Assembly (NCBI RefSeq): GCF_050789285.1
Contig: NZ_JBOUVX010000004.1
Coordinates: 248,001-312,000, forward strand
Source of the DNA: CAVPWP01 sp050789285
GTDB lineage: Bacteria; Pseudomonadota; Alphaproteobacteria; Rhodobacterales; Rhodobacteraceae
Direction: 5' to 3'
DNA length: 64,000 nt
The notes beneath the pieces were generated by a model. The model made no database searches, had not been told where the DNA came from, and saw only the letters and a list, made by a program, of their open reading frames with translations. A program made the translations under genes and the position numbers. How positions within the stretch are numbered: the stretch's first letter is position 1; each line of letters opens with the position of its first letter. Shown here one piece after another: positions 50,422-58,555 of the stretch.

Positions 50422-51497
50422 GCGCCCCAGCCTTCGGACTGCATCTCGCGCAGGCGGCTTGCCGTCCGCTCGAATTCGAACGTGCCTTCACCTTCGATGT
50501 AAAGCTTTTCGGGAAGGGCGGCGGCGCTGGCGATCAGCCGCACCTTCGCCTCGTAAAGCGCGTCGATCAGCGTCACGAAGCGCCGCGCCTCGTTGTAGTT
50601 CTCGCTCGACAGCCGGGGGATGTCCTCGAGGATCAGCACCCGCACGGCTTCGGCCAGCGCAAGGTAGTCGGCAGGTCCAAGCGGCTGGGCGCAAAGGTCG
50701 TAGAACCGCGCCCGCGCCACCCCGTTGGCGAAGGCCGGAATCACCACCTCGCGCCCCTTGATGCGCAGCACCAGCGTCTCGACCGCCGTACCGGCCGTCA
50801 TGTCGTGCCAAAGCGCGGTGATCGCCGCCCGCGCCTCGGCGTTGGCGGGTGTGAAATAGGCGGGCGTTCCGGCCAGCATGTCCTGCCGGTAATCGGTGGG
50901 CGAGGCGAGTTCCCACACCACCATGCGCGCCTTCAGCAGCGCGATGAACGGCAGGAAGATCCCCCGGTTCAACCCGTTCTCGTAAAGCGCGTCAGGTTCG
51001 CGGTTCGAGGTCGTGACCACGGTCACGCCGGCCTCGAACAGCTGCTGGAAAAGACGCCCGACGATCATCGCGTCGGCGATGTCGGTGATCTGCATCTCGT
51101 CGAAGCACAAGAGCCGGATTCGATCGGAAATCGCCTTGGCCACGGGCAGGATCGTGTCATCGACGCCGGTCTTTCGCGCCTCGTTCAGGCCGGCCTGCAC
51201 CTCTTGCATGAAGGCGTGGAAATGGACGCGCCGCTTGGCCTCGATATCGACCGAGGCGAAGAAAAGGTCCATCAGCATCGACTTGCCGCGCCCGACCCCA
51301 CCCCAAAGATAGATGCCCTTCGGCGCCTGGGCCCCGCGACGGAACAGCCCGCGTAGCCCGCCGCGCCGGGCGGGCTGGTCTTCCAGCGCGCGCCGGATGC
51401 GCTCGAACTCGGGCAGGACGGCCAGTTGCGCCGGGTCGGTCGTCAACCGCCCCTCGCCCGCAAGCCGCGTGTAGATCTCGGTCAGGGTCTCGGACAT
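50418..51497 (-). CDS. zapE: cell division protein ZapE (AFG1-like ATPase)
   Basis: A 359-aa AAA+-like ATPase. Walker A is LWGGVGRGKSMLMDLFF, Walker B is IRLLCFDEMQITDIADAMI, and the sensor is VVTTSNREPDALYENGLNR, all characteristic of AFG1/ZapE. It interacts with FtsZ and helps constriction under stress; mitochondrial AFG1 aids turnover of respiratory complex subunits. The length is standard. ATG 51497 is the only reasonable start. It diverges from an MFS gene across 98 bp. Confidence 0.94.
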   Translation of the reverse strand: MSETLTEIYTRLAGEGRLTTDPAQLAVLPEFERIRRALEDQPARRGGLRGLFRRGAQAPKGIYLWGGVGRGKSMLMDLFFASVDIEAKRRVHFHAFMQEVQAGLNEARKTGVDDTILPVAKAISDRIRLLCFDEMQITDIADAMIVGRLFQQLFEAGVTVVTTSNREPDALYENGLNRGIFLPFIALLKARMVVWELASPTDYRQDMLAGTPAYFTPANAEARAAITALWHDMTAGTAVETLVLRIKGREVVIPAFANGVARARFYDLCAQPLGPADYLALAEAVRVLILEDIPRLSSENYNEARRFVTLIDALYEAKVRLIASAAALPEKLYIEGEGTFEFERTASRLREMQSEGWGA

Positions 51498-51595
51498 GGG
51501 CCCCTGTTATCCCGCTGGCGTTCATAAGGAAAGCTGATGAGAGGGCGCAAAATTGATGAATTGACGCTGCCCGCGATCGCCCCCTAAGTCGCGCC

Positions 51596-52852
51596 ATGAC
51601 CGACGCCGCCCGACCCGTTTCCGCACCGCTGATCACGCCCGTGCTCGTCGCGGGCTGCATCATCATGCTGGTCAGCTTCGCGATCCGCGCGTCGTTTGGG
51701 CTGTTCCAGATTCCCATTTCCGACGAATTCAGCTGGGCGCGTGCCGAGTTCTCGATGGCGATCGCGATCCAGAACCTTGCCTGGGGCATCGGCCAGCCGA
51801 TCTTCGCCGCGATCGCCGAAAAGATCGGCGACCGCAAGGCGATTGTTCTGGGGGCACTCTTCTATGCGGTGGGGCTGTCGCTGTCGGCCTTCGCGACGCA
51901 GCCCTGGCAGCACCAGACCCTCGAGGTCGCCGTGGGCTTCGGCATCGCCGGGACGGGCTTTGGCGTGATCCTCGCCGTGGTCGGCCGCACCGCTTCGGAC
52001 GAGAACCGGTCGATGGCGCTGGCAGTCGCCACCGCCGCGGGGTCGGCCGGACAGGTCGTGGGTCCGCCCGTGGCCGAATGGCTTCTCAGGATGATGCCCT
52101 GGCAGTCGGTGTTCCTGGTCTTCGCCGCCACGATCCTTGCCGTGCTGATGGTTCTGCCGATGATGCGCGCGCCCGCCGCATCGACCCGTGCGCAGATCGA
52201 AGAGACCCTGGGCCAGGTCCTGGGCCGCGCCTTCCGTGATCCGTCCTATACGATGATCTTCCTGGGCTTCTTTTCCTGTGGCTATCAGTTGGGCTTCCTC
52301 ACGGCCCATTTCCCCGCCTTCGTGACCGAGATGTGCGGCCCGATCCAGCCGGGCGGCGTGCTGCATTCGATGGGGATCACGACGACCTCAGCCCTGGGCG
52401 CCGCCGCACTTGGAGTGATCGGGATGGCGAACATCGGCGGCACCCTTCTGGCAGGCTGGGCGGGCAAGCACTTCACGAAGAAGTATCTGCTTGCGGCGAT
52501 CTATACGGGACGGACCGTGGCGGCCTCGCTTTTCATCCTCCTGCCGATCACGCCCGTCTCCGTCCTCGTCTTCTCGGTGGTCATGGGCGCGCTCTGGCTA
52601 GCGACCGTGCCGCTGACCAGCGGCCTTGTCGCCTACATCTACGGCCTGCGCTACATGGGCACACTCTATGGCATCGTGTTCCTCAGCCACCAGATCGGCG
52701 CCTTCCTTGGCGTCTGGCTGGGCGGCCGGGTCTATGACATCACCGGCGACTACACCGCGGTCTGGTGGGTCGGCGTGGGCGTCGGCGCTTTCTCGGCCCT
52801 TGTCCACCTGCCGGTGCGCGAACGTCCGATCGGGGCGCGCGCGGCGACCTAA
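51596..52852 (+). CDS. MFS transporter
   Basis: A 418-aa major facilitator with twelve expected helices. Visible features are the N-terminal SFAIRASFGLFQIPISDEFSWARAEFSMAIAIQ, the loop-2 motif AEKIGDRKAIVLG (D-R-K variant of the MFS signature) and GTGFGVILAVVGR. The second half begins near RDPSYTMIFLGFFSCGYQLGF. It resembles the OFA/monocarboxylate-like group, which move small organic anions, but the substrate is open. It converges with the ornithine cyclodeaminase-like gene with a 4-bp overlap. Confidence 0.88.
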   Translation: MTDAARPVSAPLITPVLVAGCIIMLVSFAIRASFGLFQIPISDEFSWARAEFSMAIAIQNLAWGIGQPIFAAIAEKIGDRKAIVLGALFYAVGLSLSAFATQPWQHQTLEVAVGFGIAGTGFGVILAVVGRTASDENRSMALAVATAAGSAGQVVGPPVAEWLLRMMPWQSVFLVFAATILAVLMVLPMMRAPAASTRAQIEETLGQVLGRAFRDPSYTMIFLGFFSCGYQLGFLTAHFPAFVTEMCGPIQPGGVLHSMGITTTSALGAAALGVIGMANIGGTLLAGWAGKHFTKKYLLAAIYTGRTVAASLFILLPITPVSVLVFSVVMGALWLATVPLTSGLVAYIYGLRYMGTLYGIVFLSHQIGAFLGVWLGGRVYDITGDYTAVWWVGVGVGAFSALVHLPVRERPIGARAAT

Positions 52853-53760
52853 CCGCGCAATCGCTCAAGGATGAAGCGCGCCGTCATCAGGTCCAGATGG
52901 GCGCCGCCCCCGTTCTTGAACAGCGTGATGTCGCCCGGCGCGCGGACGAAACGGTCAAGATCGTAGTAGTCGGCGATCACGTGGTCGCGCCCGATGACGC
53001 CGGCCTGAAGCGGGATCTTCAGCTCGCCGATATGGCCGATGGTCGTCTCGAAGCTGTCGACGAAGACGCGGGCCTTCAAGAGCGCCGCGTCGTCAGCCTC
53101 GCGCATGTCGGGGCGATAGGCGCCGATCAGGTCGATGTGCTGACCGGGGCGCAGCCAGTCGCCGCGGATCAAAGGCGTCGTCGACATCGTCGCGCAGGTC
53201 ACGATGTCGGCGGCGCGGACGGCGGCCTCGAGGTCTGGTGCGGCCTCGGTATCCGCATGGTCGTCGGCGAACGCGCGCGCCGTGTCGGGGCTGCGGTTCC
53301 AGACGCGGAAACGCGCGCAGGGAAAGGCCGCACCATAAGCGTCGCGGAGGCTTCGCCCGACCGTGCCGGCCCCCACGATAAGGATCTCGCGGCTGTCGGG
53401 CCGCGCCAGTCGCCGCGCTGCCAGAAGGCTGTCACCGGCCGTCTTCCACTTCGTCACGAGATGGAAGTCGACGATCGCCTCGAGACTGCCGTCGGTGTCC
53501 GAAAAGACCGCGACCGCGCCGCCGACCATCGGCTTGCCTTTGGCGGGGTTGCCCGGAAAGACGGTAGCCGTCTTCACCGCCAGGCCCAACCCGTCGATCC
53601 AGGCCGCGCGGCTGAGCAGCGTATCGGGATCGCGGTAAAGGAAGGTATCGGCGATCTCGGCCCGGGGCAGCCGATGCCCGGCGGCCAGCGCATCGGTCAG
53701 CCCGATCCAGTCGAGCCCCGCCTCGCCTTCGGCGAAACCGACGATCGCCGCGCCCGTCAT
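52849..53760 (-). CDS. ornithine cyclodeaminase/mu-crystallin family protein
   Basis: A 303-aa NAD(P)-dependent enzyme. The NAD-binding motif is ILIVGAGTVGRSLRDAYG (~residues 125-142), with the family elements LGLAVKTATVFPGNPAKGKPMVGG (substrate-side Lys/Arg), HIDLIGAYRPDMREAD and GHIGELKIPLQAGVI. Members include ornithine cyclodeaminase, alanine dehydrogenase and ketimine reductase, so the exact substrate is undetermined. It overlaps the HAD gene upstream by 4 bp, and is the last gene of a coupled run fghA-yaiI-HAD-OCD. Confidence 0.9.
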   Translation of the reverse strand: MTGAAIVGFAEGEAGLDWIGLTDALAAGHRLPRAEIADTFLYRDPDTLLSRAAWIDGLGLAVKTATVFPGNPAKGKPMVGGAVAVFSDTDGSLEAIVDFHLVTKWKTAGDSLLAARRLARPDSREILIVGAGTVGRSLRDAYGAAFPCARFRVWNRSPDTARAFADDHADTEAAPDLEAAVRAADIVTCATMSTTPLIRGDWLRPGQHIDLIGAYRPDMREADDAALLKARVFVDSFETTIGHIGELKIPLQAGVIGRDHVIADYYDLDRFVRAPGDITLFKNGGGAHLDLMTARFILERLRG

Positions 53761-54374
53761 GCGGCCTCGGCGGGCAAAAGTCCCTCGGCCCGCAGGCGCG
53801 CGCCCCAGCCATCAGGCCCCTCGAAGAGGTGCGTCTGCCACCCGCGTGCGGCTGCCATGCGGATGTTGTCGGGCCGGTCGTCGGCGAAAAGCAGGCGACC
53901 GGGCGCAATCCCGCAATCCTCTTCGACCATCTCGTAGATGCGCGGGTCGGGCTTGATGACGCCCATGTGCCCCGAGACGTAGCTGCGATCGAACTCGTCC
54001 AGGAACGGGTACTGCGTCCGGGCATAGGCGAAGCTGCCGATGCCGAAATTGGTCAGGGCAAAGACGGGCACGCCACGCGCCCGCAGGGCCCGCAAAAGTG
54101 CCACGGACGGCTCGATCACCGGGCTTGCCAGCTCGATCCAGTTGTCGTGCCACTGCCGGATAGCGTCCCGCCATTCGGGATGCGCATCGGCTGTGGCATA
54201 GATCGTGGCCGTGAAATCCTCGCCTCGGTCGACGCGGTCGTTCATGGCGTGCAGGTCGACCTCGGCGAACAGGCGGCGGCGCCGCGCTTCGCCGATCACC
54301 CGATCGTAGTAGCGTTCGGGATGCCATTCGATCAGCACGTTGCCGATATCGAAAATGACGGCGTCAATGGTCAT
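53757..54374 (-). CDS. HAD family hydrolase (YihX-like)
   Basis: A 205-aa haloacid-dehalogenase-like phosphatase. Motif I is AVIFDIGNVLIEWHPE (nucleophile Asp; the usual second Asp is Asn-Val, as in YihX). Motif II is FALTNFG, motif III the Lys in MGVIKPDPRIYE, and motif IV LFADDRPDNI. The cap is the small helical C1 type. YihX hydrolyses alpha-D-glucose-1-phosphate; this one could have a similar sugar phosphate as substrate. ATG 54374 follows the SD-like GGGACAGACC weakly. It overlaps yaiI by 4 bp. Confidence 0.9.
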   Translation of the reverse strand: MTIDAVIFDIGNVLIEWHPERYYDRVIGEARRRRLFAEVDLHAMNDRVDRGEDFTATIYATADAHPEWRDAIRQWHDNWIELASPVIEPSVALLRALRARGVPVFALTNFGIGSFAYARTQYPFLDEFDRSYVSGHMGVIKPDPRIYEMVEEDCGIAPGRLLFADDRPDNIRMAAARGWQTHLFEGPDGWGARLRAEGLLPAEAA

Positions 54375-54829
54375 GGTCTGTCCCTTGCGGCAAGACGAAG
54401 CGCCCGGTCGAGCGCGTCGAGAAAACGCGACCGATCGGTGCGTGTAAAGCCCCGACCACCGCCCTGCCGGAAGGGATCGGCGGCCCGCAGATCGGCCATC
54501 AGGTCGCGGGTCGCAAGGACGTTGCCGATGTTGGCGGCGGTCAGCGCCTCGCCGTTGTGCTTGATCACCTTGGCTCCGGCCTCGACGCAGCGCGCGGCGA
54601 GCGGAATGTCGCACGTCACCACCACGTCACCCGGCCCGGCCCGGTCGGCGATCCACTTGTCGGCCTCGTCGGGGCCGGCGGCGACGAAGACCATCTCGAC
54701 CAGCGGATTGGCCGACGGCCGAAGCCCGCCATTCGACACCATGCGGACGGCCACACGGTGGCGGGTCGCGACGGTTTCGACCTCGGCCTTCACCGGACAG
54801 GCGTCGGCGTCGACGTAGATCACGCGCAA
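54371..54829 (-). CDS. YaiI/YqxD family protein (DUF188)
   Basis: A 152-aa protein of the PIN-like DUF188 family. Signatures are IYVDADACPVKAEV, VEMVFVAAGPDEADKWIADRAGPGDVVVTCDIPLAARCVEAGA and HNGEALTAANIGNVLATRDL, with acidic residues placed as in PIN-domain nucleases. Activity is unproven. It starts at TTG 54829 (GTG 54823 is possible) and overlaps fghA by 10 bp, so it is translated after fghA in a coupled operon. Confidence 0.92.
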   Translation of the reverse strand: MRVIYVDADACPVKAEVETVATRHRVAVRMVSNGGLRPSANPLVEMVFVAAGPDEADKWIADRAGPGDVVVTCDIPLAARCVEAGAKVIKHNGEALTAANIGNVLATRDLMADLRAADPFRQGGGRGFTRTDRSRFLDALDRALRLAARDRP

Positions 54830-55650
54830 AGCCGTTCGGCGTGGAAGGCCATGTGGTCGGCCATGAAGGTCGAGACGAAGAAGTAGCTGTGATCATAGCC
54901 GGGCTGCATCCGGAAGACCCCCGGCTGACGCCGCGCCGCCATCGCCCCGGCCAGCGCCTCGGGCATCAGAAGGTCGAGAAACTGATCCTGCGTTCCCTGG
55001 TCGATCAGCACATCGCCCGGGAACCCCCGGTCGCGCATCAGAAGCGTCGCGTCATGCGCGGCCCAGGCGGCGTGGTCGTCGCCCAGATAGGCGTCAAGCT
55101 GCTTGCGCCCCCAGTCGCTTTCCGTGGGATGGGCGATGGGCGCGAAAGCCGACAGGCTGCGATAGCGGTCGGGATGGGTCATGGCGATGGTCAATGCCCC
55201 GTGACCGCCCATCGAGTGCCCGGTGATCCCCTGTCGCGCGTCGTCCAGCGGAAAGGCCCCGAAAAGGGCTTCGGGAAGGTCGGCGGTGATGAAATCCCAC
55301 ATGCGGAAGTTCCGCGCCCAGGGTTCGCGGACGGCATTGACGTAGAAGCCCGCGCCCTGCCCCAGGTCGAAGGCCGGGTCGTCGGCCACGCCGTCGCCCC
55401 GTGGCGAGGTGTCGGGAAAGACAACCGCGATCCCGTGCCTTGCGGCCTGTGCCTGGGCGCCGGCCTTCATCATCGCGTTTTCATGCGTGCATGTCAGGCC
55501 GGACAGATACCACAGCACCGGCACCTTTCCCGCCTTCGCCTGTGGCGGCAGGTAAAGACCGAAGGTCATGTCGCAGTCGGTGGTGGCCGAACGGTAGGTA
55601 TGCACCCCCTGCACACCACCGAAGCAGGCGTTCTCGGACAGGGTCTTCAT
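54820..55650 (-). CDS. fghA: S-formylglutathione hydrolase
   Basis: A 276-aa alpha/beta-hydrolase that cleaves S-formylglutathione to formate and glutathione, the second step of glutathione-dependent formaldehyde detoxification. The nucleophile Ser is in ITGHSMGGHGALTIA (GHSMGG), the acid Asp in VLIDQGTQDQFLD and the His in QPGYDHSYFFVSTF. The family N-terminus CFGGVQGVHTYRSATTDCDMTFGLYLPP and SGLTCTHENAMMKAG are also present. It should partner with adhC, located ~4.5 kb further on. It lies 11 bp after the AEC permease gene. Confidence 0.96.
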   Translation of the reverse strand: MKTLSENACFGGVQGVHTYRSATTDCDMTFGLYLPPQAKAGKVPVLWYLSGLTCTHENAMMKAGAQAQAARHGIAVVFPDTSPRGDGVADDPAFDLGQGAGFYVNAVREPWARNFRMWDFITADLPEALFGAFPLDDARQGITGHSMGGHGALTIAMTHPDRYRSLSAFAPIAHPTESDWGRKQLDAYLGDDHAAWAAHDATLLMRDRGFPGDVLIDQGTQDQFLDLLMPEALAGAMAARRQPGVFRMQPGYDHSYFFVSTFMADHMAFHAERLCA

Positions 55651-55661
55651 GGGTCGCTCCC

Positions 55662-56588
55662 TTACAACGCAGTGACGAGGGCGATCATCGCCGAAATGGT
55701 GAAGATCGACGCCGCCGTGGAAATCAGGATCGTCGCCGATACCCGCTGCGGCGCGATCCCGTAATGCTGGGCCAGGATATAGACATTGCCCGCCACCGGA
55801 AGCGACGCCGCGGCGATCATGACGCCGGCGGCATAGGTTTCGACCTGAAACACCAGAAGCGCCGCGACCGACACCGCGGCCGGATGCAGAAGCAGCTTGA
55901 CCGCCGAAAGCTCGACCGCCGTGGTCAGCCGTTCGGCTGATTTCGTGGCCAGCGACGCACCGATCGCGAAAAGCGCGCCCGGGGTGGCCGCAGCGCCGAG
56001 GATCTGCAGGAATTCGGCCATCGGGCCCGGGATCGGCAGCGCGAAGGCCGACCAGAGCAGGCCAAGCGTGATCGACACGATCATCGGGTTCTTCACAAGG
56101 CCGATGGCGACCTTGGGCAGGATGCCCCAGGAAAACGTGCCGCGCGAGGCGCTGACGATGATCACGATGAGGCTGCCGAACACGATCAGATCGACCGCCA
56201 GCACCATGACCACCGGCCCGATCGCCTCGGGCCCCAGAAGCAGCACCAGCATGGGAATGCCCAGGAACCCCACGTTCCCGATCACGCCGCACTGGGCCTC
56301 GAAGGCGGCCTCGGCCACGGGACGCCCGCGCAGAAGCGACAGGGCGGTAACGAAGAGATAGACGACCATCGTCGCCGACAGATAGGCAAGGATGAAGGGC
56401 CAGTCGGCAAGCTCCTCGAGCCGAAGGTTCGACGAGAAACGGAACAGCATCGCCGAGAGCGCGAAATAGAAGACGAACTTCGTGAGGTACGCGGTCGCCT
56501 CGGCCGAGAAGAAGCGCGTCCGCCCGGCCCAGTAGCCAAGGCCGATCAGCAGGAAGAAGGGCAGCGTCTTGAGAAAGATCTCGGCCAT
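55662..56588 (-). CDS. AEC family auxin-efflux-carrier-type permease
   Basis: A 308-aa inner-membrane transporter with ten expected helices. Matching features are FLLIGLGYWAGRTRFFSAEATAYLTKFVFYFALSAMLF at the start and GVIGNVGFLGIPMLVLLLGPEAIGP, with ELSAVKLLLHPAAVSVAAL in the second half. Bacterial AEC proteins carry malate, malonate or unknown organic acids. The cluster with fghA suggests a small-carbon context, but no substrate can be named. It is divergent from a TetR regulator (111 bp) that may control it. Confidence 0.88.
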   Translation of the reverse strand: MAEIFLKTLPFFLLIGLGYWAGRTRFFSAEATAYLTKFVFYFALSAMLFRFSSNLRLEELADWPFILAYLSATMVVYLFVTALSLLRGRPVAEAAFEAQCGVIGNVGFLGIPMLVLLLGPEAIGPVVMVLAVDLIVFGSLIVIIVSASRGTFSWGILPKVAIGLVKNPMIVSITLGLLWSAFALPIPGPMAEFLQILGAAATPGALFAIGASLATKSAERLTTAVELSAVKLLLHPAAVSVAALLVFQVETYAAGVMIAAASLPVAGNVYILAQHYGIAPQRVSATILISTAASIFTISAMIALVTAL

Positions 56589-56646
56589 CGGCGACGGGGT
56601 TATCGCCTGCGCGACGAAGGCGCAACCGCGTGACGCCTGCTTGCGC

Positions 56647-56676
56647 TTGCTGGAACTGAACCGTTCCGTCTACTAT
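56647..56676 (+). promoter_or_regulatory. candidate tetR promoter with operator in the spacer
   Basis: TTGCTG (56647-56652) and TACTAT (56671-56676) form a -35/-10 pair with 18-bp spacing. Within the spacer lies GGAAC-N6-GTTCC (56652-56667), an inverted repeat suited to a TetR dimer. The position between divergent AEC permease and tetR genes fits repression of both. Confidence 0.5.
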
Positions 56677-56699
56677 CTGTCAGGGATGAGGAGACAGCC

Positions 56700-57338
56700 A
56701 TGAACGCACCGGTGGTGGCCATCAAGCGGGGCCGGAAGTTCGATCAGGTCCTTGCCGGCGCGCGCGACGTGTTCCTGCGCGACGGCTACGAAGGCGCCAG
56801 CGTCGACGAAATCGCACGCACCGCCGGTGTGTCGAAGGCCACGCTTTACAGCTATTTCCCCGACAAGGGCATCCTTTTCCTCGAGGTCGCCAAGACCGAA
56901 TGCCTGCGCCAGGCCGATCAGGCCACCGCCGAATGGGATACCGACGCCCCGCCGCGCCAGGTGCTGTCGCAGGCCGCGGGCCATATGCTGCGCTTCTTCC
57001 TGTCGGACTTCGGGCTGCAGGTCTATCGCATCATCGTGGCCGAGTCCGGGCGCTTTCCCTCGCTCGGGCGCGACTTCTATGAAGCCGTTCCGATGCAGGT
57101 GCGCCAGACGATGATGGCCTATTTCCGCGGAGCGATCGCCCGGGGCGAGCTTGCCATCGACGACCTCGAGCTTGCCGCCGACCAGTTCACCGAGCTCTGC
57201 AAGGCCTCGCTGCACGGCCAGCTCATCCTTGGCGTCAAGGCGACGGCGTCCGAGGTCGAGATCGACCGCGTGATCCGTGGCGCGGTCGAGATGTTCCTGG
57301 CTCGCTATGGCGCCGCCTCTGGTCCTGCGCGCGTCTAG
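56700..57338 (+). CDS. TetR/AcrR family transcriptional regulator
   Basis: A 212-aa repressor. The N-terminal helix-turn-helix is ARDVFLRDGYEGASVDEIARTAGVSKATLYSYFPDKGILFLEV. The C-terminal domain includes FLSDFGLQVYRIIVAESGRFPSLGRDFYEA, typical of TetR_C_7/AefR-type regulators. GAGGAG (56688-56693) lies 6 nt before the ATG. It is divergent from the AEC permease-fghA run, which it probably controls, through the palindrome at 56652-56667. Its stop overlaps that of the convergent NYN gene. Confidence 0.93.
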   Translation: MNAPVVAIKRGRKFDQVLAGARDVFLRDGYEGASVDEIARTAGVSKATLYSYFPDKGILFLEVAKTECLRQADQATAEWDTDAPPRQVLSQAAGHMLRFFLSDFGLQVYRIIVAESGRFPSLGRDFYEAVPMQVRQTMMAYFRGAIARGELAIDDLELAADQFTELCKASLHGQLILGVKATASEVEIDRVIRGAVEMFLARYGAASGPARV

Positions 57339-58042
57339 TCGACGCGACGGACCTCGATCTGGTTGCCCACCTTGCGCGTTTCGAAGCGCTTGAGTTCGCC
57401 GATCAGGTCGCTGAGCTTTCGCTTGCCGTAGGTGCGCGCGTCGAAATCGGGATGCTCGGCGACGATGTTCTGGCCGATCGCGCCCAGGGAATACCACTCG
57501 TCATCCTCGGCGATCCGGTCCATGGCGGCGACGATCAGAGGCGCGGCATCCGAGGGCTTGCGCTTCGTTGCGGCCGGGGCAGCGCCGGGTGCGGGCGGCT
57601 CGTCGACGATGTTCTCGATCAGCACGAAGCGATTGCAGACATTGCGCAGCGACTCGGGCGCTTTCGCCTCGCCGATGCCAAGCACGTCAAGGCCCTGCTC
57701 GCGGATGCGGTTGGCCAGCGCCGTGAAATCGCTGTCCGACGAGACAAGGACGAAGCCGTCGAACCGGCCCGTGTGCAGGATGTCCATGGCATCGATCACC
57801 AGACCGATGTCGCTTGCGTTCTTCCCCACGGTATTGGCCGATTCCTGATGTGCGACCAGCCCCAGTTCCCTGACCTTCGAGGTCCAGGCCGACAGCCGGC
57901 CGCTTGACCAGTCGCCATAGACCCGCCGCAGCGCCGGTTCGCCGTAGGTCGTGATTTCCTTCAGGATCGCGCCGGCATACTTCGCAGGGATGTTGTCGGC
58001 GTCGATCAGGACGGCGTAAAGCGGGCGGTCGCGTTCTGGCAT
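57335..58042 (-). CDS. NYN domain protein (LabA/DUF88) with C-terminal OST-HTH/LOTUS domain
   Basis: A 235-aa putative RNA-acting protein. The NYN nuclease-like domain has acidic residues in YAVLIDADNIPAKY, NASDIGLVIDAMDIL and FVLVSSDSDFTALANRIREQG, the PIN-type catalytic set. After a Pro/Ala linker the last ~70 residues (DRIAEDDEWYSLGAIGQNIV...KRKLSDLIGELKRFE) match an OST-HTH/LOTUS fold that binds RNA or G-quadruplexes. ATG 58042 has GGAGACCACAG before it; 9 more in-frame codons reach 58069 without SD support. Confidence 0.9.
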   Translation of the reverse strand: MPERDRPLYAVLIDADNIPAKYAGAILKEITTYGEPALRRVYGDWSSGRLSAWTSKVRELGLVAHQESANTVGKNASDIGLVIDAMDILHTGRFDGFVLVSSDSDFTALANRIREQGLDVLGIGEAKAPESLRNVCNRFVLIENIVDEPPAPGAAPAATKRKPSDAAPLIVAAMDRIAEDDEWYSLGAIGQNIVAEHPDFDARTYGKRKLSDLIGELKRFETRKVGNQIEVRRVD

Positions 58043-58096
58043 CTGTGGTCTCCGGGAAGCGTCCCGCACGTCATGCCCGAAAGCGACCGCCCAGGA

Positions 58097-58119
58097 AACC
58101 CCGCATGGGGAGCGGGGTT
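58097..58119 (-). terminator. stem-loop downstream of the 64-aa protein gene
   Basis: AACCCCGC (58097-58104) and GCGGGGTT (58112-58119) pair as an 8-bp perfect stem with a 7-nt loop. On the minus strand the stem is followed by TCC after the final TT, a short T-run. It lies 54 bp beyond the small gene stop and 55 bp before the NYN start, consistent with a terminator. Confidence 0.5.
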
Positions 58120-58172
58120 GGGGAGGACTCGTACCGGCGGCACTCGCCGCACCGCCGTGTCACTCGCAAAGA

Positions 58173-58367
58173 TCACAGGGCCGAAGCGCGACTGTCATCG
58201 GCAATGCGCGGTGCGGCGGCGTCCTGGCGCGCGCCATGGGTGCGGGCCTTGGCCCGGACGTTCAGCCAGGCCCAGAAGCCGACGGCCGGGCGGCGTGGGC
58301 CGGGAAGGGTGGAGCCCAGGGTCTTGCCTTGGATGGCTTCGCTCATCAGGGAGGCGTAGGTAATCAT
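58173..58367 (-). CDS. small conserved-looking protein, 64 aa
   Basis: A 64-codon gene with a strong ribosome-binding site, AAAGGAGAG, 6-7 nt before ATG 58367. The product starts MITYASLMSEAIQGKTLGS and continues with PAVGFWAWLNVRAKARTHGARQ and a hydrophilic tail. It has an aromatic patch but no transmembrane segment. I do not recognise the family. It is divergent from a Crp/Fnr-type gene around a perfect palindrome and followed by a stem-loop, which together argue for a real, regulated gene. Confidence 0.6.
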   Translation of the reverse strand: MITYASLMSEAIQGKTLGSTLPGPRRPAVGFWAWLNVRAKARTHGARQDAAAPRIADDSRASAL

Positions 58368-58449
58368 CGCAGTCTCTCCTTTGGGTTTCTTTGGCGCCGC
58401 CGTGCTGCGGCCCGTTGAAAGGACCATCGCCGATTCGCGCCATTCGCGC

Positions 58450-58465
58450 TGTTCCCGAGGGAACA
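58450..58465. promoter_or_regulatory. perfect 16-bp palindrome TGTTCCC-GA-GGGAACA
   Basis: The two 7-bp arms (58450-58456 and 58459-58465) are exact complements around GA. The element is centred about 90 bp from the small protein start (58367) and 98 bp from the crp-like start (58556). Immediately left are two tandem copies of ATTCGCGC (58433-58440, 58442-58449). It is not a classical FNR (TTGAT-N4-ATCAA) or CRP site. Confidence 0.5.
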
Positions 58466-58555
58466 CCTGGACGATTGCGCCGCCCGCAATCCGCCTTAGG
58501 TTTCACGCACACGGATGCTCTTTCCGCATCCCAAGCTGACACAGCGGACATCCCG

